From: an uncultured Oscillospiraceae bacterium | GTDB taxonomy: Bacteria; Bacillota; Clostridia; Oscillospirales; Ruminococcaceae | Direction: 5' to 3' | Assembly: GCA_934463345.1 (NCBI GenBank) | Contig: CAKSJL010000050.1 | Coordinates: 1 to 11,950 of the forward strand | Length of the DNA stretch: 11,950 bases | Shown here: positions 7,401 through 11,950 of the stretch, piece by piece | How the letters are laid out: every line of letters starts with the position of its first letter | Position numbering within the stretch: position 1 is the first letter of the stretch | The notes under the pieces: generated by a model | The model's input: the letters and a program-made list of their open reading frames with translations, nothing else | Database searches by the model: none | Told to the model about the DNA's origin: nothing | Made by a program: the position numbers and the translations under genes

Positions 7401-7614
7401 CTACTCTGTAAGTACCATCCTTTGTTATGCTGAACTTCTGCTTAGCAGGTGAAGTTTCACAGGTATGCCAAGGCAAACCTTTCTTTGTAAAGTCAGTTTC
7501 ACCAACGCAGAGACCAGCAGAAACGCTCATTGGAACAACAGTTGCAACTGTTGTTGTAAGCATTGCAGCAGCCATAAGACTCGCTGTAACTACTTTTGCA
7601 ATTCTCTTGTGCAT
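4417..7614 (-). CDS. Cellulosomal GH9 cellulase: CBM4-like - Ig - GH9 - Big2 - dockerin
   Basis: This 1065-residue secreted enzyme is predicted to cut beta-1,4-glucan by the inverting GH9 mechanism. ATG 7614 has GGAGG at 7628-7624. Residues 1-33 are a signal peptide (cleavage near SVSA). About 34-205 is a CBM4-like carbohydrate-binding module with several cysteines. About 243-342 is the Ig-like module that packs against GH9 in this subgroup (NNFISVNQVGYF). About 345-882 is GH9: D426 and D429 in WYDAGDH, the H805-H806-R807 motif, and D856 and acid E865 in the motif from Y854 to N871. About 891-965 is a Big2 Ig-like repeat. A Ser/Thr/Asp/Gly linker is followed by the dockerin (about 995-1062), with Ca loops around D997-D1008 and N1033-D1044. 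The second loop has Val in place of the usual third ligand. It is the last of three tandem GH9 genes and has its own promoter. Codon choice is more biased than in the other two. Whether the enzyme is endo-acting or cellobiose-releasing cannot be told from sequence. Confidence 0.95.
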   Translation of the reverse strand: MHKRIAKVVTASLMAAAMLTTTVATVVPMSVSAGLCVGETDFTKKGLPWHTCETSPAKQKFSITKDGTYRVEIVNPGGSSRGGESRWDLQFRHRKLRIHKGHTYKIHWELTASNAGNLATHIATLDGETTLVWHNNCGDNFGAGWDNVQIKAGKNVFDDQFTATEDIEVAEWAFHYGGSGQWQPADCFPEGTVLEFDNMSLECTTCPDVNENDPKTYSIDTCNWDPTDDFGIRKRDNSKLENNFISVNQVGYFTNLSKKATLGDNAGGGDDDTKITLPTSSMEFQLLDSSGKSVYTGSTEYKGSDKDSGDNVHILDFSDFTTPGTYSLKCGDYVSFPFEIGDDIYSKSGHDLLTNAMNYYYQNRSGINIEAAYITSRDDEKNLLAHQGGHNPDTAYVQSKWVKAYSGDFSDGDKTYTIDGTGGWYDAGDHGKYVVNGGISVWTLQNIYERTVAAGDTDKFKDGSGAVVVPESGNKYPDILDESRVELDWMMKMVVDSKDPYWGKYAGLVYHKLHDHKWTGLATKPYDYKEQWGTERIVKPPSFAATLNFVACAAQASRLWEDYDSAYAKELLDAAKKSYEAYKSNFYEYKDSEATNLTSLYAPMDQAIGGGAYGDTNVKDDAYWAACELYATTGDSTYYDDIKSYSGAFEVVTRLDGGENNGSFGSFNWGNTASLGSLSLYLNQDGLTDSEVSKIKDTLKSAADTYVAEENSQGYGVPYQTAVFTDPVNIGYDNNGNLIEIDGYEWGSNSFVINNAIVMAYAYDDTQDVTYLNGVATAMDYLLGRNPLSFSYVSGYGSYALQRPHHRYWSNELDSSFPEAPDGALSGGPGSGMQDPYIGGLGFERGTLAPQRCYVDSIEAWSVNEITINWNAPLVWVTSFLQDEADVDVSGKLIVTPSTVTVKVDETEKITATVDGKTVDASFKSGDESIAKVDADGTITGVSEGTTEITVSADGKTTTVKVTVKANGVDPTGDTSDSTGGDNTANTSDPSNAHWGDVNVDGEVNVADVVKLNMFLLNSEVNEVSEQGYINANCVYDNYVDTSDSAIIMNYAAMMITYDKLGPQN

Positions 7615-7623
7615 TGCTATTAC

Positions 7624-7628
7624 CCTCC
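7624..7628 (-). promoter_or_regulatory. Ribosome binding site of the CBM4-Ig-GH9 gene
   Basis: The minus strand reads GGAGG nine bases before ATG 7614, within GGGAGGG. The signal peptide begins directly at this ATG. Confidence 0.75.
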
Positions 7629-7741
7629 CAAAAAATTAAAAAATAACTTATGATGCTTAAAAGCACTACTCAGCCATGATTTTGTACAATCAACACCAAG
7701 TTTACTAAACAGCAGTATGTGACACGCTGCTTAATTTTTGA

Positions 7742-7769
7742 AAACGTTGCTTGTGAACACAACCCGTTT
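7742..7769 (-). promoter_or_regulatory. Two-tier dyad in the leader of the CBM4-Ig-GH9 gene
   Basis: AAACG (7742-7746) mirrors CGTTT (7765-7769), and inside it TTGTG (7751-7755) mirrors CACAA (7758-7762) around a 2-base centre. It lies about 25 to 53 bases downstream of the predicted start site, a common place for a repressor operator. It could instead fold as an RNA hairpin. A smaller hairpin (AGCAG/CTGCT) follows. No regulator is identified. Confidence 0.35.
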
Positions 7770-7800
7770 ATCACAAAATACACAACTTTTTTTCATATTT

Positions 7801-7829
7801 ATTATAATATATTCACACATTCTTGTAAA
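7801..7829 (-). promoter_or_regulatory. Promoter of the CBM4-Ig-GH9 gene
   Basis: The minus strand reads TTTACA (7829-7824), 17 bases, then a perfect TATAAT (7806-7801). The start site should lie near 7794, giving a leader of about 180 nt. The octamer TTGTAAAG, which covers the -35, occurs twice, at 7823-7830 and 7836-7843, thirteen bases apart. This is a possible activator or repressor half-site arrangement. Confidence 0.7.
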
Positions 7830-7865
7830 GCTTTTTTGTAAAGTTTGTGTGGTTGTATGAATTTT

Positions 7866-7904
7866 CTTTTCACTGTTTGTGCAATATACACAAACAGTGA
7901 AAAG
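7866..7904 (-). terminator. Perfect 16-bp hairpin after the GH9-CBM3 gene
   Basis: The left arm (7866-7881, CTTTTCACTGTTTGTG) is exactly complementary to the right arm (7889-7904), with a 7-base loop. It begins 14 bases after the stop codon of the GH9-CBM3 gene. No T tract follows on either strand, so it is not a textbook terminator. It may stabilise or process the 3' end, or allow partial read-through into the next cellulase gene. Between this hairpin and the start at 7614 lie the promoter and leader dyad described separately; no further gene is seen there. Confidence 0.55.
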
Positions 7905-7918
7905 TCAGACACATTAAA

Positions 7919-10168
7919 TTACAATAAATTCTTTCTCATAATTGCAGCATCAAGGGAATTAAGCCAGTTGTTTTTATCCATATCAGCATTAATTCCGCCC
8001 TGTACAGTAACTGCTATATCCTCAGCTCCGGAAAGATATGAATAAAGCATTACAACGTCTGCAACATTAAACTTTCCGTCAATATTTATATCTCCGGCAA
8101 GCTTTGATTCTTCACTTCCGGTAGGATCTGTGTTATCGTCCGGTGTTGTTCCATCCGGTTCAACACCCCATATAAGTTTGTCACCATCATACATTGTCAT
8201 ATAAGGAGTATCTATCATTGCGTCCTCGCCGCCCTGGACAAGCTCCTTAAAGGAATAGTCGTTTGATGCGTCCCATGTTATTTTATTTCCGTCCGCATCC
8301 TTAGCATTATCAGGAATAGAAATTCTGAACTGACACTCTGAACGATGTTCTGACTGACCAGTCGGCATTACAACGCTTCCGTCTGCAAAGCTAAGCTTTA
8401 CATAATAAATATTTCCATCATATTGAATCGGATCTGAAATTGACATTTTACCCTTATCGCCTGAATGCTGATCATTACCGATTTTTACAGACACATCATC
8501 AATTGAAAGTCCGGCATCAACAAGCTCTGTTATATCAAAATAATAATTATAGGATAGATTTGTAATTGTTCTTGCAGGCCATGCACTGTGGTTCATCGCA
8601 TATGCTTTAATTTCTGTAAAGCTGTCATTCGCCTGATTTATTGAGGCTCTCATGAAAAATTCATTCCACTTCGGAGTTTCAGTCGGCGGGAAAGAAGAAT
8701 CTGTCGTTCCTCCATACTTTTCAACCATTGCACAAAGTGCAGCAGTGTATCCGGCGTTATAGTCAATGGCAACCTCTGAACGTTCATAATTACCTATAAT
8801 ATCCTCATAATTACCACTTGAATCCGGACCGCCAACCAGAGCACCATAAAGAATATGTGCATGCGGCTTTGCGTCCTCGCCTTCTGTCTGACCAATATTG
8901 CTCCACTTGTCATTCCAAGCACCGCTTGATGTTCTGTGATGCCATGCTTGTGGGTAGCTGTCACCCATTCCAACAACATAGCTCATATTCAGCTGATTGT
9001 CGCCAAAACAGTAATTCATTACATTATCTGCAAAGTCTGTATATTTTGTTACTGCTGCCGAATCATCAGCAAACAGTTCGTCAACCGCTACATAAGCTAA
9101 AAACGCTGTTGCAGAAGCATGTCTGAGAGCACCCCAGTTTGTAAGATACGGCAGTCCATCCGGAGTATAATTAATTTTCTTTCCGCCGTAACCTGTTGTC
9201 CAGTATTCAAGATGCTTCTTGAACTGCTGTTTCCATGTACTGTCACCAGTATTCATTGCATACAGAAGAGTTCCCGCCTGCTGTACGTCATCCCAGCAGT
9301 AGCCCCATGTATATTTCAGCTCAGTTGACTGTTCTTCCTTGCCCAGATTAGGAATGTAATCGGATTTGCAAAGGTCAAGATATGACTGTTCACCTGTAGC
9401 TCTGTAGAGCCAGTTTGCAGCAAAGAAAAGATCATCATAGAATGTAGAAATCTTATAGTATGTTGTTTCTGCCGGATCATCGCCAATTGAACGGTTCCTG
9501 TCAGCTCTTTCAAAGCATGCCTTGGCATGAGTCAGGTAATTTTCAGCTCTTGTCGGATCGGTATCCTTAAAGCAAAGATAGCCAACTGCAAGCGCTGCCG
9601 CCATCTGGCTTTCAATACAGCTGTCGTTGCAGGTATAGTACGGACGCTCTGTTTCACCCTTCATCAGCTCATATTTTTTCATATATACTTCAGCTGAGCC
9701 CCACCATACATGGTCAAATGCGCCATCACCTATCATATATACTATTTCATCGCCGAGGTCACATGCTGCAACGTAGTCAAGAACCCATGAAAGATTATTT
9801 AAATATTCCTGATATTCTCCGCAGTCCTTTACGCCTTCAGGATACTGTAAAAGTCCCCAGCCAAGCAAAGTAGCTGAAAATGCATTTGTAAGCGTAAACT
9901 TCAGATGATCTCCGGCATCAAACCAACCGCCAGGAATATAATCGTTGGTCATTGAATCAGCTCGCCATGAAACTTCATTCCAGTCTGGCAGCTCGCCGCT
10001 CTGCTGAACCTGATAGAAAAACATTGATTTTTGCAGAGCCTCACCATAATTATAGGACGATTCCGCAGCGCTCACAGTGTTTTTTTCAGATACAAGCGCT
10101 CCTCCGGTCTGTCCCAGGATTCCGACTGAAAGTGCAGCCGAAACTGCAAGTGCAACTAATTTCTTCAT
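7919..10168 (-). CDS. Cellulosomal GH9-CBM3 cellulase with dockerin (processive endoglucanase type)
   Basis: This 749-residue secreted enzyme starts at ATG 10168, with a run of G residues (10183-10179) ten bases upstream. Residues 1 to about 35 are a signal peptide. GH9 spans about 36-485 and directly follows the signal peptide, with no Ig module. It has D84 and D87 in GGWFDAGDH, H410-H411-R412, and a full second GH9 signature from Y454 to A472 with D456 and catalytic acid E465. A short Pro/Thr linker leads to a CBM3 module (about 500-645; EFFMRASINQ, then SAWPARTITNLSYNYYFD). Its position after GH9 marks it as type 3c, which in known enzymes helps feed a single cellulose chain and gives processive endo-cleavage. 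An Asp/Thr-rich linker joins the dockerin (about 690-749), with Ca loops at D693-D704 and D729-D740. This dockerin differs from those of its two neighbours. It is the middle gene of the GH9 trio. Confidence 0.95.
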   Translation of the reverse strand: MKKLVALAVSAALSVGILGQTGGALVSEKNTVSAAESSYNYGEALQKSMFFYQVQQSGELPDWNEVSWRADSMTNDYIPGGWFDAGDHLKFTLTNAFSATLLGWGLLQYPEGVKDCGEYQEYLNNLSWVLDYVAACDLGDEIVYMIGDGAFDHVWWGSAEVYMKKYELMKGETERPYYTCNDSCIESQMAAALAVGYLCFKDTDPTRAENYLTHAKACFERADRNRSIGDDPAETTYYKISTFYDDLFFAANWLYRATGEQSYLDLCKSDYIPNLGKEEQSTELKYTWGYCWDDVQQAGTLLYAMNTGDSTWKQQFKKHLEYWTTGYGGKKINYTPDGLPYLTNWGALRHASATAFLAYVAVDELFADDSAAVTKYTDFADNVMNYCFGDNQLNMSYVVGMGDSYPQAWHHRTSSGAWNDKWSNIGQTEGEDAKPHAHILYGALVGGPDSSGNYEDIIGNYERSEVAIDYNAGYTAALCAMVEKYGGTTDSSFPPTETPKWNEFFMRASINQANDSFTEIKAYAMNHSAWPARTITNLSYNYYFDITELVDAGLSIDDVSVKIGNDQHSGDKGKMSISDPIQYDGNIYYVKLSFADGSVVMPTGQSEHRSECQFRISIPDNAKDADGNKITWDASNDYSFKELVQGGEDAMIDTPYMTMYDGDKLIWGVEPDGTTPDDNTDPTGSEESKLAGDINIDGKFNVADVVMLYSYLSGAEDIAVTVQGGINADMDKNNWLNSLDAAIMRKNLL

Positions 10169-10178
10169 TTACACAATT

Positions 10179-10183
10179 CCCCC
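10179..10183 (-). promoter_or_regulatory. Ribosome binding site of the GH9-CBM3 gene
   Basis: The minus strand reads AGGGGGAA, ten bases upstream of ATG 10168. This is a less typical site than the GGAGG seen at the other starts here. Confidence 0.55.
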
Positions 10184-10196
10184 TAAAATATACAGC

Positions 10197-10225
10197 AAAA
10201 CATCATTGCAGACGCAATGACGTTT
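10197..10225 (-). terminator. Terminator or attenuator between the first and second GH9 genes
   Basis: CATCATTGC (10201-10209) pairs with GCAATGACG (10214-10222) around AGAC, with one G-U pair on the minus strand. Flanking A and T residues extend the stem, and a short run of four T residues follows on the minus strand. It ends only 28 bases before the ATG of the GH9-CBM3 gene. No promoter fits after it, so transcripts of that gene must pass through it. It is best read as a leaky terminator or leader attenuator. Confidence 0.45.
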
Positions 10226-10243
10226 CACTGTTAATTTACAAGC

Positions 10244-10271
10244 TTTATATTACCAGCTTATTATTTTCCAA
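10244..10271 (-). promoter_or_regulatory. Possible weak promoter for the GH9-CBM3 gene
   Basis: The minus strand reads TTGGAA (10271-10266), 16 bases, then TATAAA (10249-10244). It overlaps the stop codon region of the upstream GH9 gene. It would put the start near 10237, upstream of the hairpin at 10197-10225. Simple read-through from the upstream gene is an equally good explanation. Confidence 0.3.
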
Positions 10272-11950
10272 GTTCATCTATGTCAACAGTCATTGCGACA
10301 TAATTCATGATAAGCGCACTGTCAGAAGTATTTATAACCCCGTCTCTTACGCAGTCGGCATTCATAATCTGGATACTGTTAAGTGGATTTTCTTCCGCAT
10401 TGAGAAGATACATATTCAGATTAACAACGTCAGAGATTGTAACTTCACCATCGCAGTTTACATCACCATATTCAGCATACACAATTTCAGTTGGACAAAA
10501 TGTCGGAGAATCAGTCGGAGCTTCTGTAGTTTCTGGTTCTGTAGCCGGTTCTGTCACTGGTTCTGTCGCCGGTTCAATAACTGTTGTTATTATTGTAGTA
10601 GTTGTAGTTGTTGGCGGTTCTGTAGTTTCCGGTTCAGTTGTTACTATAGGATCATTGTCTGATTTTCCGAAAACGTAATTCTCATCAATTTCTGATGCTT
10701 CCGTAATGATTGAATTTATCTCATCAGTTTCATCACCGTACTGGCTGCAAAGTGATGCGCAGGCAAGAGCAAAGCAGGCATTATAATCAAGTGCAGGTTC
10801 AGTAAACTGATATCTGTCAGAATGATCCTCATAGTTTCCGCTTGAATCATCACCGCCAACCAAAGCACCATAAAGAACATACTTTGAGTCAGGGTTATCA
10901 GCAGATGTCTGATTATTTTCGCCTGGGTTAGCAGCTCTGTGGTGAATATGTGTCGGCCACTTATCTCCGTAACCTAAAAGGAAGCTGTATCCCCGGCTGT
11001 TGTTTCCAAGAATGTGATCCATCTGGAATTTTGCACCCTCGATAAGTGTCTTATCTCCTGTTGCAATACCGCAGAACTGTAAAGCGCAGTTGTATCTGGA
11101 AGCGCCCCAGCCGTTTCCGTTATAGCTCGACGTTGGCAGACCACCCTGTCCCTGTATCTCGTTCTTAACCTCGTCAGCATAGCACTGTTCTCCGGTTATT
11201 TTATACATAATAGCGGAATATCCACTCCATACCTTATCCCATGAATAGAGATAATAGTCATAGTATTTCTGACCGTTGTATGTATAGGACTTATCACCGT
11301 TTGGTTTGCAGTTTGGCAGATCACCTGCACCGTTTATGTACAGCCATACCTGTGCCAGGCAAAGGTCATCAACATAAGTATCTGATGTTGAATACATTCC
11401 GCTGTTAGGATCGTTGGACATTTCCGGATGATTTACAGTAAAGTCCAGAAGAGCCTTTGCATATTTCAGGCATTCTGCTGAATAAGCAGGGTCTGAATCC
11501 TTAAAAATATATGCTGCACTTGAAAACGCTGAGGACATTGTAGCAGAAATTACAGAATTATTTTTTGAAGCTGTAAGCCAGTATGTAGGCCTTGAATAGT
11601 TCTGAGTTTCAGGAGCAGTCCACATGCTGTGATCAGACTGGTTGGAAACTGTAGCGCAAATTGCAGCAACATTGCCTGAATCATCAAGGAAAGTTGTTTT
11701 CATCATATAATCCGCAGTATTTCGGATAATCTCCTTCAAATGATCCTCACATCCTGCATTTTTATAAACGCCAGGATTAAGATAACTAGAAAGTCCCAAT
11801 GAAGAAGCCGCAAAGCCCATTGTCAGATTGAATTTAACATGGTCTCCAGCGTCATGATAACCGCCGGAAACGTCAACCTTACCATCGCCGTCCGGATCTA
11901 CAATTGATCTGAGGCTGCTGTCGAGATTGTTGGCATTGTCAAGTGAAGCC
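10261..11950 (-). CDS. Cellulosomal GH9 cellulase with Thr/Pro linker and dockerin (5' end cut by the window)
   Basis: The frame stays open to the right edge, so the true start is outside the window. An internal ATG at 11820 lies within the catalytic domain and is not the start. About 562 residues are visible (numbered here from the edge). GH9 runs from the edge to about 405, with D33 and D36 in GGYHDAGDH, H336-H337-R338, and acid E384 in the second GH9 signature (NYEDHSDRYQFTEPALDYNA). Next to the first motif lies an acidic stretch (D18, D20, D22, D26) like a calcium loop. A Thr/Pro/Glu linker (about 434-490) with four-residue repeats leads to the dockerin (about 493-562; GDVNCDGEV, then NADCVRDGVINTSD). 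No CBM is visible, though one could lie upstream. It is the first visible gene of the leftward GH9 trio. The stop is 92 bases before the next start. Confidence 0.93.
   Translation of the reverse strand, partial: ASLDNANNLDSSLRSIVDPDGDGKVDVSGGYHDAGDHVKFNLTMGFAASSLGLSSYLNPGVYKNAGCEDHLKEIIRNTADYMMKTTFLDDSGNVAAICATVSNQSDHSMWTAPETQNYSRPTYWLTASKNNSVISATMSSAFSSAAYIFKDSDPAYSAECLKYAKALLDFTVNHPEMSNDPNSGMYSTSDTYVDDLCLAQVWLYINGAGDLPNCKPNGDKSYTYNGQKYYDYYLYSWDKVWSGYSAIMYKITGEQCYADEVKNEIQGQGGLPTSSYNGNGWGASRYNCALQFCGIATGDKTLIEGAKFQMDHILGNNSRGYSFLLGYGDKWPTHIHHRAANPGENNQTSADNPDSKYVLYGALVGGDDSSGNYEDHSDRYQFTEPALDYNACFALACASLCSQYGDETDEINSIITEASEIDENYVFGKSDNDPIVTTEPETTEPPTTTTTTIITTVIEPATEPVTEPATEPETTEAPTDSPTFCPTEIVYAEYGDVNCDGEVTISDVVNLNMYLLNAEENPLNSIQIMNADCVRDGVINTSDSALIMNYVAMTVDIDELGK
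10535..10582 (-). repeat. 12-bp tandem repeat coding the Thr-Glu-Pro linker
   Basis: Three near-identical 12-base units beginning GGTTCTGT (plus strand, 10535-10570) and a diverged fourth encode a TEPA/TEPV repeat in the linker of the truncated GH9 gene. A polythreonine run follows on the N-terminal side. Such coding repeats are prone to length change and set linker length. Confidence 0.7.

Noticed and set aside
7735..7752. Possible CcpA (cre) site around TGAAAACGTTGCTT
   Set aside because: The first half fits the cre consensus, but the second half lacks the required WCA end. The surrounding nested dyad explains the AACGTT better.
10223..10232. TTTCACTGTT shared by the two inter-cellulase gaps (also at 7868-7877)
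   Set aside because: A ten-base match in AT-rich DNA is weak evidence. In one gap it is part of a perfect hairpin and in the other it is not, so a common role is not supported.
10535..10640. Short repeat array that could suggest a CRISPR-like locus
   Set aside because: The 12-base units are contiguous, without spacers, and encode the Thr-Glu-Pro linker in frame.
9952..10678. Long plus-strand frames (236 and 123 aa) opposite the dockerin and linker region
   Set aside because: They are antisense shadows of the GH9 genes. Their Val/Ser- or Cys/Phe-rich repeats come from the Thr/Pro linker repeat, and one of them crosses a real intergenic gap.

Overview
The window looks like a low-GC Gram-positive anaerobe of the Ruminococcus group, most like the cellulosome-forming R. 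flavefaciens. The evidence is three consecutive secreted family 9 glycoside hydrolases (GH9), each ending in a Ruminococcus-type dockerin. Further support comes from strong AGGAGG-type ribosome binding sites, sigma-A-like promoters and AT-rich intergenic DNA with T-tailed hairpins. The species is inferred from protein features only.

Left end (1-797): the first codons of a leftward gene with a near-consensus promoter and a leader of about 180 nt. The leader carries a small, previously unannotated cysteine-rich ORF (96-164). From about 373 to 797 there is no convincing gene, but there is a run of nested inverted repeats and a T-tailed hairpin. This may be a structured transcript downstream of the next gene or a decayed element.

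Middle (798-4362): a divergent pair. Leftward is an 833-residue FIST / degenerate GGDEF / EAL protein, predicted to be a ligand-regulated cyclic-di-GMP phosphodiesterase with its catalytic residues intact. Rightward is a 223-residue cytoplasmic protein of unknown function, resembling DUF5610-type proteins in its C-terminal half. Their promoters appear to lie within about 70 bp of each other. The rightward gene is closed off from the cellulase cluster by two terminator hairpins.

Right part (4417-11950): three tandem leftward GH9 dockerin genes. In transcription order they are: (i) GH9 - Thr/Pro linker - dockerin, truncated by the window edge; (ii) GH9 - CBM3 (probably 3c) - dockerin, the layout of processive endoglucanases; (iii) CBM4-like - Ig-like - GH9 - Big2 - dockerin, the layout of Ig-GH9 cellulases. 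All three keep the GH9 catalytic motifs. The third has its own good promoter, a leader of about 180 nt and more biased codon use, so it is probably the most strongly expressed. The enzymes are expected to be exported, docked on cell-surface scaffoldins and to act together on cellulose. The middle enzyme's dockerin differs clearly from the two flanking ones, which hints at different docking partners.

No tRNA, rRNA, CRISPR array, insertion sequence or prophage gene was recognised. The most unusual items are the Cys-rich leader ORF, the hairpin-rich 373-797 stretch, the split dockerin types within one GH9 cluster, and the leader dyads of the third cellulase gene.
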